Source: Pseudomonas graminis
GTDB lineage: Bacteria; Pseudomonadota; Gammaproteobacteria; Pseudomonadales; Pseudomonadaceae
Assembly: GCF_900111735.1 (NCBI RefSeq)
Contig: NZ_FOHW01000024.1
Location: 1-64,000, forward strand
DNA: 64,000 bases
Direction of reading: 5' to 3'
Shown here: in pieces, positions 26,921 through 45,701 of the stretch
Layout of the letters: the number at the start of each line of letters is the position of its first letter
Position numbering within the stretch: position 1 is the first letter of the stretch
Program-made: the position numbers and the translations under genes
Notes under the pieces: generated by a model
Database searches by the model: none
What the model was told of the DNA's origin: nothing
What the model saw: the letters and a program-made list of their open reading frames with translations, nothing else

Positions 26921-27814
26921 TCAGCGACGTGGCAAGAATTCCAGTGGATCTACAGGTTTACCCTGGCGGCGAATCTCGAAATGCAGTTTCACCCGGTCAG
27001 TTCCCGTTGAGCCCATCTCGGCAATACTTTGCCCTGCCTTGACCTGTTGCCCCTCCCGAACCAAGAGCCGACGGTTATGTCCGTATGCGCTGACGTAGGT
27101 ATCGCTGTGTTTGATGATGACCAACTCGCCGTAGCCCCTTAGTCCACTCCCGGCGTATACCACGGTCCCATCAGACGCGGCCAAAACAGGCTGTCCCAAA
27201 TCACCAGCGATATCAATTCCTTTATTCAAACTACCGTTTGAAGAGAACTTGCTGATCAAAACACCGCTTGTCGGCCAAGTCCAGCCGCTCGGGGAGCGTG
27301 CACCAGTGACCACTGTTGTGTTGACCGGCGTGGTCGTCGAGTTGCTTGTCGGCGGCGGCGTCGTCGCAGCCACAGCGCCTACCGGCCTTGAAATGACGGT
27401 GGTTTTCAGCGACCCGGAAGGCGATGACGAACTGCTCGTCGTGGTCTGCGGAACGCTGGAGGAGCCAGAAGCCACTGCCGTGGACGGCGAGCTGGCGCGC
27501 CCGTCGAAACGGATCGTCTGACCCACATGAATGGTGAAGGGCTCTGGAATATTGTTGCGTGCGGCCAGCGCTTTCCAGTCCCAGCCGTAACGGAATGCAA
27601 TGGAAAACAGCGTGTCACCGCGCTTCACGACGTACTGACCGGTGGTGACCGGCTGACGCGTCGGCACCGTCGATTTGCCATTACGGTCGACAACGCGCAC
27701 GCCCCCTGATGGCGTGCTGGAGCAGCCGACCAGAAGGACACTCAGGGCAACTCCAATCACCAGACGCCGAAAACTTGTTGAAGAACTACGCTGCCGAATG
27801 ACTGTGAGACTCAC
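26921..27814 (-). CDS. nlpD: NlpD: LytM-domain lipoprotein, amidase activator
   Basis: 297 residues. The lipobox LLVGC places the lipidated cysteine at residue 31. A LysM peptidoglycan-binding domain (about 61-103) is followed by a Ser/Thr/Pro-rich linker (105-175) and a C-terminal LytM/M23 domain (180-290). Zinc ligands of active M23 peptidases are missing: NKGID instead of the usual H-x-GxD, and KLHFE instead of HLHFE. It is thus a degenerate LytM factor that activates a cell-wall amidase (AmiC type) during division rather than a peptidase. Confidence 0.93.
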   Translation of the reverse strand: MSLTVIRQRSSSTSFRRLVIGVALSVLLVGCSSTPSGGVRVVDRNGKSTVPTRQPVTTGQYVVKRGDTLFSIAFRYGWDWKALAARNNIPEPFTIHVGQTIRFDGRASSPSTAVASGSSSVPQTTTSSSSSPSGSLKTTVISRPVGAVAATTPPPTSNSTTTPVNTTVVTGARSPSGWTWPTSGVLISKFSSNGSLNKGIDIAGDLGQPVLAASDGTVVYAGSGLRGYGELVIIKHSDTYVSAYGHNRRLLVREGQQVKAGQSIAEMGSTGTDRVKLHFEIRRQGKPVDPLEFLPRR

Positions 27815-27990
27815 CCGCCACTCCCTTTACCGGTGACTGAAGAAGAAACTGCCCTGGGTCGTAAAAACCAGGCAGCCATGAAAATATGGTGTGAAACGGC
27901 GCTGCGACAGTTGACCGAAGCAGCGTTGCAAAACGCCAGCCTGTAGACCGGCTGCGTCTTGTGGAATTCATTGCCGCCGCAAAATAGCGC

Positions 27991-29404
<1,414 letters not shown>

Positions 29405-29417
<13 letters not shown>

Positions 29418-30463
29418 GAGCTGTCCGTCTGCCCTGCCGGCGCGAGATCGACGAGTTCACGCACCAATGCGGTGGCGAAGCATCCGGCCGGCAGGACGAA
29501 TTCCAGTTGCAGAATGTCAGGCTCGGGATAATGCCACGTCAACCGCCCGATGGGCAGCCGCAGGATGCGCCGTTCATGCTCCATTCCCGCTTTTATCAAC
29601 CAGTTACAGAGCGACGCCTCGCGCACCGCCATGCTGTTTTCAAGCTCGGCGGTAGCGCCAGAAGCCGGGGAATCGCCCTGCCCCCACTGCGGCCCGGTCG
29701 GGTGCAGATCGAGGATGGCCAGTCGCGGGTCGCTGCACTCGGTTTCGCCTGCCGGGAAAAAACTGCGGCTGTCGGTGAAGGCCAGCAGATCGCCCACTTG
29801 CGCCCGCTGCCAGCTGCCATCGGCGACCCGCGCGGCCAGGACCTGATTGAACAGGTAGCTGCGCGCGGTGGAAAGCAACCGGGAGCGCACGTTGCGCTGC
29901 TCGGGCAAGGCCTGACGCTCGGCATAGTGGCGGGCTTCACCGAGGTTGCCACCCTCATAGCCAAAACGCTGGGCGCCAAAATAATTGGGGATGCCGTGTT
30001 GCTTGATCGACTCAAGCCGCGCATCGAGCCCGGCTTTGTCGGCCTGCAATTGCGTCAGACGCAGCGTGAAGCCATTGGCGGCGTGGGCGCCCCGCTGCAA
30101 CTTGCGCTTGTGGCGTTTGCTGTCGAGAATTTTCAGGGAATCGTTTTCGGCCCCTGACATGTCCGGATCGGCCTTGCCCGGCAGCTGAATGCTGAACCAC
30201 TGACGGGTCAACGCCTGACGGTCCTTCAAACCGGCGTAGGCGACGGTTCGCAACGGCACGCCGGCCGCCTTGGCCAGACGCCGGGCGGCTTCTTCAGTGT
30301 TCAGCCCGCGTTTTTCGACCCACAACCACAGGTGCTCGCCATCCCCGGACAGCGGGATGTCGAGGACTTCATCGACCTGAAAGTCTTCGGCGGTGGCCTT
30401 CAGCACGGCAGTACCCAGCGTGTCGCCGTAAGCGCTCGGGCCCAGAAGTTCGAGCTCGGTCAT
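29405..30463 (-). CDS. truD: TruD: tRNA pseudouridine-13 synthase
   Basis: 352 residues. TruD isomerises U13 of tRNA-Glu. The catalytic aspartate is Asp81 in AGLKDRQA, and the TRUD insertion follows with [19 protein letters not shown] and [15 protein letters not shown] 30463 overlaps the ispF stop by four bases, and the 3' end overlaps surE by 13 bases, so the three genes form one translationally linked unit. Confidence 0.95.
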
Positions 30464-30933
30464 GCGTTGATCAACAACGCGACGGCGTGCACGGCAATGC
30501 CTTCTTCACGGCCGGTGAAGCCCAGCTTTTCAGTGGTGGTGGCCTTGACGTTGACCTGTTCGATATCGACTTGCAGGTCTTCGGCGATCAAGGCGCGCAT
30601 ACGTTCGATGTGCGGGGCCATCTTCGGCGCCTGCGCTACGATCGTGGCATCGACGTTGCCCACCTTCCAGCCCTTGCCCTGCACCTGTTTCAGTACGTGA
30701 CGAAGCAGAACCCGGCTGTCGGCGCCCTTGAATTGCGGATCGGTGTCCGGGAAATGCTTACCGATGTCGCCCAGCGCGGCAGCACCCAACAGCGCATCGC
30801 TCAACGCATGCAGCACTACATCGCCATCGGAATGGGCGAGCAAACCCGACGTGTGTGCAATCCGCACGCCGCCCAAGGTAATGAAATCGCCTTCAGCGAA
30901 ACGGTGCACATCGTAGCCGTGGCCAATACGCAT
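30460..30933 (-). CDS. ispF: IspF: 2-C-methyl-D-erythritol 2,4-cyclodiphosphate synthase
   Basis: 157 residues. It cyclises CDP-methylerythritol 2-phosphate in the MEP isoprenoid pathway. Zinc ligands Asp8 and His10 (GYDVH) and His42 ([12 protein letters not shown]) are present, as is [15 protein letters not shown] for nucleotide binding. The ATG at 30933 directly follows a run of seven T residues that ends a terminator hairpin, and there is no separate ribosome binding site. The start is nevertheless the family start ([10 protein letters not shown]). Confidence 0.95.
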   Translation of the reverse strand: MRIGHGYDVHRFAEGDFITLGGVRIAHTSGLLAHSDGDVVLHALSDALLGAAALGDIGKHFPDTDPQFKGADSRVLLRHVLKQVQGKGWKVGNVDATIVAQAPKMAPHIERMRALIAEDLQVDIEQVNVKATTTEKLGFTGREEGIAVHAVALLINA

Positions 30934-30961
30934 AAAAAAACGCCCTGAAAAAGTCAGGGCG
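30934..30961 (-). terminator. Terminator/attenuator between fghA and ispF
   Basis: On the minus strand CGCCCTGA-CTTTT-TCAGGGCG followed by T7, the last T being adjacent to the ispF ATG. It ends the adhC-fghA direction transcript; any read-through would place AGGG of the stem as the only candidate Shine-Dalgarno sequence for ispF. Confidence 0.85.
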
Positions 30962-31039
30962 TGATTCTACCTACTTTGACCGACATTAGGGCCTGCCCAC
31001 GCTCAATTGCCCGTGACGCTGCAATTGAAGGCGAACTCG

Positions 31040-31885
31040 TTAGCCGGCCAGGGCTCGGGCGTGGTGGCGCAAGTGGTCTTCGATGAAGCTGGCGATGAAG
31101 TAGTAGCTGTGGTCGTACCCCGGCTGCATCCGCAATTCCAAGGGATGACCCGCCGCCTTCGCCGCCTGAACCAGTGATTCCGGCTTGAGCTGATTGCCGA
31201 GGAAGTCGTCGCGATCGCCCTGGTCCACCAGCAACGGCAAGCGCTCGGTGGCCTCGGCGATGAGCACGCTGGCGTCCCATTCACGCCAGCGCGAACGGTC
31301 TTCGCCCAGGTAACGCGAAAAGGCTTTCTGTCCCCACGGGCAATCCATCGGATTGCAGATGGGCGAAAACGCCGACACCGATTTATAGCGGCCCGGGTTG
31401 CGCAACGCGCCGACCAGTGCGCCATGGCCACCCATGGAGTGCCCGCTGATGCTGCGTTTGTCCGATGCCGGGAAGTGCGCCTCGATCAACGCAGGCAGCT
31501 CGCTGATCACGTAATCGTACATGCGGTAATGCCGCGCCCACGGTTGCTCGGTGGCGTTCAGATAAAAGCCGGCGCCCAGGCCGAAGTCGTAGGCGTTGTC
31601 CGGATCATCCGGCACGTCGGCGCCGCGTGGACTGGTGTCCGGCGCCACGATGATCAGTCCCAGCTCCGCCGCTATGCGCAGCGCGCCGGCCTTCTGCATG
31701 AAGTTCTCATCGGTGCAGGTCAGGCCCGACAACCAATACACCACGGGCAACTTGCCGCCCTGCTCCGCTTGCGGCGGCAGATACACCGCGAACACCATGT
31801 CGCAGCCGAGCACGTCGGAGTGATGTTTGTAACGCTTGTGCCAGCCGCCGGAGCTTTTCTGACACGAAATATTTTCCAGACTCAT
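31040..31885 (-). CDS. fghA: FghA: S-formylglutathione hydrolase
   Basis: 281 residues, esterase D family. It hydrolyses S-formylglutathione to glutathione and formate, the second step of glutathione-dependent formaldehyde detoxification. The nucleophile is Ser150 in SGHSMGGHGAL; the oxyanion region WLSGLTCTDENFM and the catalytic GYDHSYYFIASF histidine are intact. It lies downstream of adhC (first step) on the same strand. Confidence 0.95.
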   Translation of the reverse strand: MSLENISCQKSSGGWHKRYKHHSDVLGCDMVFAVYLPPQAEQGGKLPVVYWLSGLTCTDENFMQKAGALRIAAELGLIIVAPDTSPRGADVPDDPDNAYDFGLGAGFYLNATEQPWARHYRMYDYVISELPALIEAHFPASDKRSISGHSMGGHGALVGALRNPGRYKSVSAFSPICNPMDCPWGQKAFSRYLGEDRSRWREWDASVLIAEATERLPLLVDQGDRDDFLGNQLKPESLVQAAKAAGHPLELRMQPGYDHSYYFIASFIEDHLRHHARALAG

Positions 31886-31901
31886 GGAGTTCTCCGGGCG
31901 G

Positions 31902-31975
31902 CAAGCTTCAAGCGGTAAGCAGCAAGGAGTCCTGACTCACCTCCACTTGCGGCTTGAAGCTTGTCGCTTACCGCT
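31902..31975. repeat. Two interleaved inverted repeats between fghA and adhC
   Basis: CAAGCTTCAAGC (31902-31913) is the complement of GCTTGAAGCTTG (31952-31963), and AGCGGTAAGC (31911-31920) is the complement of GCTTACCGCT (31966-31975). The two pairs occur in the same order in both arms, so they are interleaved rather than nested. The words resemble REP-type sequences of Pseudomonas. There is no T-run. Confidence 0.75.
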
Positions 31976-31980
31976 GCTTT

Positions 31981-33105
<1,125 letters not shown>

Positions 33106-33196
33106 CTAAATAAAAACGAGCCACGAGTGTAATGCAGTGCTGGCTGAGGAATAATCCGTATGAAAGCAAAACATTAATGCTGCACAGGGACAATCG

Positions 33197-34108
33197 ATGC
33201 AGATCAATCGTTGGGAAGGTCTGGATGAATTCGTTGCCGTCGCGGAATGTGGGCAGTTCACCGCCGCTGCTGAGCGGCTGGGAGTTTCGTCGTCGCACGT
33301 CAGTCGCCAGATCGCCCGGCTCGAAGAACGCTTGCAGACGCGCCTGCTGTATCGCAGTACTCGCAAAGTCGCGCTGACCGAGGCGGGTCAGACGTTTCTG
33401 CATCATTGCCAGCGCCTGCAGGACGGCCGCGAGGAGGCGCTGCGGGCGGTGACCGACCTGACCAGCGAGCCGAAGGGGCTGCTGCGGATGACCTGCGCCG
33501 TCGCTTACGGCGAGCGGTTCATCGCCCCGCTGGTGACACGCTTCATGGAGGACTACCCGCAACTGCGCGTGGACATCGAGCTGACCAACAACACGCTGGA
33601 TCTGGTGCATGAAGGGCTGGACCTGGCGATCCGGCTGGGTCGCTTGCAGGAGTCACGATTGGTGGCCGCCCGGCTGGCCCCGCGCAAAATGTACCTGTGC
33701 GCCTCTCCCGCTTATCTCGAACGGTACGGCCGGCCCCACAGCGTGTCGGAACTGGCGCGACACAACTGCCTGATCGGCAGCACGGACAGTTGGCTGTTGC
33801 AGCAAAACGGGCGGGAATTTTCCCAGCGGGTCCAAGGCAACTGGCGCTGCAACAGTGGGCAGGCAGTGCTGGATGCGGCATTGCGCGGGGTCGGGCTGTG
33901 TCAGCTCCCGGATTACTACGTGCTGGAACATCTCAAGCGCGGTGCGCTGGTGTCGCTACTGGATGCCCATCAGCCGCCGAACACCGCCGTCTGGGCGCTG
34001 TACCCGCAGCAGCGGCATCTGTCGCCCAAGGTGAGAAAGCTGGTGGATTATCTGAAGGCGGGATTGGCGTCGCGGGATGAGTACAGTAATCATGCCGATC
34101 CTTTGTAG
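33197..34108 (+). CDS. gfnR: LysR-type regulator beside adhC-fghA (GfnR-like)
   Basis: 303 residues: N-terminal helix-turn-helix (about 5-62, FTAAAERLGVSSSHVSRQIARLE) and an effector domain of the CrgA/DsdC-like subgroup. In P. aeruginosa the LysR gene at this position (PA3630, GfnR) activates adhC-fghA in response to formaldehyde. The divergent arrangement with a 103-base shared promoter region supports the same role here; the symbol is inferred from position. Confidence 0.85.
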   Translation: MQINRWEGLDEFVAVAECGQFTAAAERLGVSSSHVSRQIARLEERLQTRLLYRSTRKVALTEAGQTFLHHCQRLQDGREEALRAVTDLTSEPKGLLRMTCAVAYGERFIAPLVTRFMEDYPQLRVDIELTNNTLDLVHEGLDLAIRLGRLQESRLVAARLAPRKMYLCASPAYLERYGRPHSVSELARHNCLIGSTDSWLLQQNGREFSQRVQGNWRCNSGQAVLDAALRGVGLCQLPDYYVLEHLKRGALVSLLDAHQPPNTAVWALYPQQRHLSPKVRKLVDYLKAGLASRDEYSNHADPL

Positions 34109-34190
34109 GAGCGCGCTTGCCCGCGAATGCGGAGTGTCAGGCTGCAACGACGGTGCAGACATATTGCGTTCGCGGGCAAGCGCGCTCCTA
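34106..34190. repeat. REP element pair, perfect 22-bp inverted repeat
   Basis: The arm 34106-34127 (begins TAGGAGCGCGCTTGCC) is exactly complementary to 34169-34190 (ends AAGCGCGCTCCTA), with 41 bases between. This is the well-known Pseudomonas intergenic REP pair. It lies between the convergent gfnR and ispD. Confidence 0.92.
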
Positions 34191-34234
34191 TACCCGCAAA
34201 AGCAGCGAATCTACTCGCCTTCATTGCAAACAGA

Positions 34235-34945
34235 TCAGCCGTTGAATTCCACACGCCGCTGGCGCAGCCACTCCAGGTCTTCCGGGCGGGTGACCTTGAT
34301 GTTGTCCGCGCGCCCTTCAATCAGACGCGGGGATTGCCCGGCCCACTCAATGGCCGAGGCTTCATCGGTAATCGCCACATTCGACACCAGACTGTCCGCC
34401 AGCGCGCGATGCAGCGCACCCAGACGAAACATCTGCGGCGTATAGGCCTGCCAGATCAGGCTGCGGTCCACGGTTTCGGTCACGCGGCCATTGGCATCGG
34501 CGCGCTTGAGGGTGTCTTTTGCCGGCACCGCCAGCAGGCCGCCGACCGGATCATCCGCCAGCTCGCTGAGCAGATTGTCGAGGTCCGAACGCGCCAGATT
34601 CGGGCGTGCCGCGTCGTGCACCAGCACCCAGTCATTGTCCTCAGCGCCGTTGGCGTGCAGGTGCAGCAGCGCATTGAGCACCGAATCCGCACGCTCTTTG
34701 CCGCCCGCGACCTGCTGGATGCGGGAATCCAGCGCGCAAGGCAACGTAGGCCAATAAGGGTCATCCACAGCCAGACTGACCACCAGGCCCTTGAGCCGTG
34801 GGTGATCGAGAAAGCAAAGCAGGCTGTGTTCAAGAATCGTGAGGCCGCCCAGTTGCAGGTACTGCTTGGGGCGGTCTGCCGCCATGCGCGCGCCAACGCC
34901 CGCTGCGGGAATCACTGCCCAGAAGGCAGGAAGGGATTGAGTCAT
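34235..34945 (-). CDS. ispD: IspD: MEP cytidylyltransferase
   Basis: 236 residues. It couples CTP with 2-C-methyl-D-erythritol 4-phosphate in the MEP pathway. The nucleotide-binding PAAGVGARMAADRPKQYLQL at about 13-32 and VLVHDAARPNL near 104 are diagnostic. ATG 34945 is the family start (MTQSLPAFWAVIPAAG); the frame is open further upstream but overlaps ftsB there. It follows ftsB by ten bases and ends 25 bases after a GTTGAATTC context with no visible terminator. Confidence 0.95.
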   Translation of the reverse strand: MTQSLPAFWAVIPAAGVGARMAADRPKQYLQLGGLTILEHSLLCFLDHPRLKGLVVSLAVDDPYWPTLPCALDSRIQQVAGGKERADSVLNALLHLHANGAEDNDWVLVHDAARPNLARSDLDNLLSELADDPVGGLLAVPAKDTLKRADANGRVTETVDRSLIWQAYTPQMFRLGALHRALADSLVSNVAITDEASAIEWAGQSPRLIEGRADNIKVTRPEDLEWLRQRRVEFNG

Positions 34946-34955
34946 TACGCCAACG

Positions 34956-35234
34956 TCACTGTGCCAACTGATAAAGGGTCTCGCCGTCCTTGACCATGCC
35001 CAATTCATGACGGGCACGCTCTTCAACGGTTTCGAGGCCTTTTTTCAGCTCCAGCACTTCCGCGTCGAGGACCCGGTTGCGCTCCAGCAGAGCATCGTTT
35101 TCGGCGTGTTGATCGGCGATTTGCTGAGTCAGACTGGCCACCTGCGCGAGACTGCCATTACCTACCCATAGGCGATACTGCAAGCCAGCGAGCATCAAAA
35201 GCAGAACGAGGAACAACCAGTTAGGACTGCGCAT
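34956..35234 (-). CDS. ftsB: FtsB: divisome protein
   Basis: 92 residues: a short cytoplasmic tail, one membrane segment (about 4-22, PNWLFLVLLLMLAGLQYRLW) and a periplasmic leucine-zipper coiled coil (about 28-70) ending in GMVKDGETLYQL. FtsB forms the FtsQLB complex that activates septal peptidoglycan synthesis. Adjacent to eno and ispD as is common in gamma-proteobacteria. Confidence 0.94.
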   Translation of the reverse strand: MRSPNWLFLVLLLMLAGLQYRLWVGNGSLAQVASLTQQIADQHAENDALLERNRVLDAEVLELKKGLETVEERARHELGMVKDGETLYQLAQ

Positions 35235-35290
35235 TGTGAATATCTGTTACCCGGCGAATAAAGACAGCAAAACCGACCATTTCAAATGCC

Positions 35291-35357
35291 CATAAGCCCG
35301 GTGGTCACCGGGCTTATGGATCAGGACGACAAGAGAAGTCACGCTTCAGTGACTTCT
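35291..35357. repeat. Two successive hairpins between eno and ftsB
   Basis: A 13-bp stem CATAAGCCCGGTG / CACCGGGCTTATG (35291-35318) is followed by AGAAGTCAC-GCTTCA-GTGACTTCT (35334-35357). Neither has a T-run on the minus strand. They probably serve as 3' stabilisers or processing sites after eno rather than classic terminators. Confidence 0.7.
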
Positions 35358-35393
35358 CCTACAACGCCTGCTGCCTTTTTACCATCTTTGCAA

Positions 35394-36746
<1,353 letters not shown>

Positions 36747-36776
36747 CTAGGACAACGGGCAGGCCCTGAAACGACA

Positions 36777-36803
36777 ATTTTCCCGACCCTTTGGTCGGGA
36801 AAA
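36777..36803 (-). terminator. Hairpin between kdsA and eno
   Basis: TTTTCCCGACC / GGTCGGGAAAA with a 4-base loop. A/T-rich flanks on both sides, but the distal tail on the minus strand is only AAAATTG. A weak terminator or attenuator is likely. Confidence 0.5.
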
Positions 36804-36850
36804 CAACGAACGGCACTCTACCGGAGGGCTCGGCGCCGGAGAAGCGGGTT

Positions 36851-37708
<858 letters not shown>

Positions 37709-37711
37709 CTA

Positions 37712-39615
<1,904 letters not shown>

Positions 39616-40953
39616 TCAGCTCAAACTTTGGTCATTCGTCGGTGGCAACCAGTGCAATCGCCAGTCACCACGGGGGCTGGCGTCCAGTCCCGGGAGGTTC
39701 GCCACGGCCAATAACTGCTCGCCGCGGTACAACAGCGGCAATCGGCCGCGCAGAAAAACCGGCACGCCCTTCTCATTGAGGAGCCGTTTGAGGTCTCGTC
39801 GGCCTCGGTCCGGCACATCGAAGGTTTCACCGCCCTGACGGTAATGCACATGCAGACCGCCCGCCGGCGCAGCGCCGAGAATCTGCAGCATGCCGTTGCC
39901 CGGCAGCGTGAGGGGTTGCGAGGCCAGGGACCAGTGTTGCGAGCCGGCGACATTTTTCAGCCAGATCCCCGACAGCCACCAGATGCGCCCCTCGGCACGG
40001 TGCATCTGACCCTCGGCCAGCCGCCAGATGGGCCTACCGTCCGGACCGGCATCGCGCAACGAATCCCAGCCTGCCCAGTGATCGGTATCAGGCAAACGCG
40101 TAAGCGGCGCCAGCCAGTGGCGCAATGCGTTGCGTTGGCGGGCGGGTGACAGCGCTTCGAGCGGCGCGAGCTCAAGGGAGGGCATGTCCAGCCAGGGCCA
40201 GGGGCACGGCGTAGCGGCGAGGGCGAGGTCCTGCACCGCCAGTTCGTCCAGCAACTGTTGGGCTTCGGCCAGATGCGCGGCGCTGCGGGCCATGCTCGCG
40301 ATCGCTTGGGGCCAGCGCGTGGTCACCAGCGGCAATACATGGCTGCGCAGGTAGTTGCGCGAAAAGCGGCTGTCCTTGTTGCTAGGGTCCTCGATCCAGC
40401 TCAAACCCTGCTCCCGGGCATAGGCCTCCAGGGTTGCGCGGGATTCGTCCAGCAGCGGCCGAAATAACTGCCCTGCGCCCAAAGGACGCTGCGCCGGCAT
40501 GGCGGCCAGCCCGCGCACCCCGGCGCCACGCAGCAGTCGGAACAGCAGCGTTTCAGCCTGATCGTCACGGTGCTGGGCGGTGAGCAGTACCTCGCCTGCC
40601 CCGAGGGTCGAGTTGAACGCGGCGTAGCGAGCCTCGCGTGCAGCTTGCTCAAGGCTCGCGCCGGGGCGCACCTGGACGTCGACGACTTCCATCGGCACAC
40701 CCAGAATCTGACACATCTGCCGGCAATGGACCGGCCACGACGCAGCCACAGCCTGAAGGCCATGGTTGACGTGAACAGCGGTCAGAGGAGGAAAGGCGTG
40801 CGCCCGGGCCAGTTCGGCCAGCAGGTGAAGCAGAACAGTGGAGTCGAGCCCACCGGAGAATGCGACACGCCAACCGACAGCAGCGCGCCAGGGTTCGAGG
40901 CGCGACAGCAGACGTCTGGAGAGTGCGAGTTTGATGCTGTCCGGTTTGCTCAT
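39616..40953 (-). CDS. tilS: TilS: tRNA-Ile lysidine synthetase
   Basis: 445 residues. It converts C34 of the CAU-anticodon tRNA-Ile to lysidine so that it reads AUA. The PP-loop SGGLDS (33-38) and HVNHGLQ are in the N-terminal domain; the central TilS substrate-binding region and the C-terminal domain (GRRDLKRLLNEKGVPVFLRGRLPLLY) are complete. Downstream of accA. Confidence 0.95.
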   Translation of the reverse strand: MSKPDSIKLALSRRLLSRLEPWRAAVGWRVAFSGGLDSTVLLHLLAELARAHAFPPLTAVHVNHGLQAVAASWPVHCRQMCQILGVPMEVVDVQVRPGASLEQAAREARYAAFNSTLGAGEVLLTAQHRDDQAETLLFRLLRGAGVRGLAAMPAQRPLGAGQLFRPLLDESRATLEAYAREQGLSWIEDPSNKDSRFSRNYLRSHVLPLVTTRWPQAIASMARSAAHLAEAQQLLDELAVQDLALAATPCPWPWLDMPSLELAPLEALSPARQRNALRHWLAPLTRLPDTDHWAGWDSLRDAGPDGRPIWRLAEGQMHRAEGRIWWLSGIWLKNVAGSQHWSLASQPLTLPGNGMLQILGAAPAGGLHVHYRQGGETFDVPDRGRRDLKRLLNEKGVPVFLRGRLPLLYRGEQLLAVANLPGLDASPRGDWRLHWLPPTNDQSLS

Positions 40954-40978
40954 GCTGGTTAACCCTGCTTAAAGCTCG

Positions 40979-41033
40979 CCGGACCGGGTGACGTCACCGG
41001 GTTCGGTGACGCTCTTCGTGCAGAACGGTCCGG
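40979..41033. repeat. Nested palindromes immediately after accA
   Basis: Outer arms CCGGACCG (40979-40986) and CGGTCCGG (41026-41033) enclose the perfect 12-base palindrome GGTGACGTCACC (40987-40998). The right arm abuts the accA stop codon. No T-run. Confidence 0.6.
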
Positions 41034-41981
41034 TTAAAGGCCATAGCTCATCAGGCGGTCGTAACGGCGGGCCAACAGCGCGTCGTTATCGAACTTCTGG
41101 AGCATGCTCAGTTGGCTGCTCAATTCTTCGCGGATCAAGGCTGCGGCAGCGGCCGGATCACGGTGCGCGCCACCCAGTGGCTCGTTGATCACCTTGTCAA
41201 CGATGCCCAGGCCTTTCAGGCGTTCGGCAGTGATGCCCATCGCTTCGGCAGCGTCCGGCGCTTTTTCTGCGGTTTTCCACAGGATGGACGCGCAGCCTTC
41301 CGGCGAGATTACCGCGTAGGTCGAATACTGCAGCATGTTCAGTTGATCGCACACGCCAATGGCCAGTGCACCGCCCGAACCGCCTTCGCCGATGACTGTG
41401 GCAATGATCGGCGTCTTGAGGCGCGCCATCACGCGCAGGTTCCAGGCGATGGCTTCGCTCTGGTTACGCTCTTCGGCGTCGATGCCAGGATAAGCGCCCG
41501 GCGTGTCGATGAAGGTCAGGATCGGCATCTTGAAGCGCTCGGCCATTTCCATCAGGCGGCAGGCCTTGCGGTAGCCTTCAGGACGTGGCATGCCGAAGTT
41601 GCGGCGAACCTTCTCGCGCACTTCGCGGCCTTTCTGATGACCGATCACCATCACCGGCTGGTCGTTCAAGCGGGCAATGCCGCCGACAATGGCGGCGTCG
41701 TCGGAGAAGTGGCGATCGCCGTGCAGCTCGTCGAACTCGGTGAAGATGTGTTGAATGTAGTCCAGCGTGTACGGACGACGCGGATGACGCGCCATGCGCG
41801 CGATCTGCCAACTGGTCAGGTTGCCGAAAATGCTTTCGGTGAGCGTATTGCTCTTCTCTTGCAGTCGAGAGATTTCATCGCCGATGTTCAGCGAGTTGTC
41901 ATTGCCTACCAGACGCAGCTCTTCAATCTTGGCTTGCAGGTCAGCAATCGGCTGTTCGAAATCCAGAAAATTCGGGTTCAT
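41034..41981 (-). CDS. accA: AccA: acetyl-CoA carboxylase carboxyltransferase alpha subunit
   Basis: 315 residues. With AccD it transfers carboxyl from biotin to acetyl-CoA, the committed step of fatty acid synthesis. Diagnostic stretches: [56 protein letters not shown], and [41 protein letters not shown] 41981 ([12 protein letters not shown]) is the family start. It follows dnaE by 127 bases, an arrangement common in gamma-proteobacteria. Confidence 0.96.
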   Translation of the reverse strand: MNPNFLDFEQPIADLQAKIEELRLVGNDNSLNIGDEISRLQEKSNTLTESIFGNLTSWQIARMARHPRRPYTLDYIQHIFTEFDELHGDRHFSDDAAIVGGIARLNDQPVMVIGHQKGREVREKVRRNFGMPRPEGYRKACRLMEMAERFKMPILTFIDTPGAYPGIDAEERNQSEAIAWNLRVMARLKTPIIATVIGEGGSGGALAIGVCDQLNMLQYSTYAVISPEGCASILWKTAEKAPDAAEAMGITAERLKGLGIVDKVINEPLGGAHRDPAAAAALIREELSSQLSMLQKFDNDALLARRYDRLMSYGL

Positions 41982-42108
41982 AGGCATCCGTCTTGGGTCG
42001 ACGGCCAAGAGGCCGGCCGGTTGATCCGATAAGCGCCATACCTTAATGGAGCAGGCGCCTTTCGGTCGAGTTTAAAGTGTCGAGTCATCAATATTGAGCT
42101 GATCGGTG

Positions 42109-45630
<3,522 letters not shown>

Positions 45631-45701
45631 GGGTGATCCTATGGTGCACAAAAAACGAAGGCCGGATTGTACCGGCCATTCAGAAAAACATCAGCCCGCG
45701 A

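Noticed and set aside
26921-27814. NlpD as an active zinc endopeptidase
   Set aside because: The M23 metal ligands are substituted (NKGID, KLHFE), which fits an amidase activator, not a peptidase.
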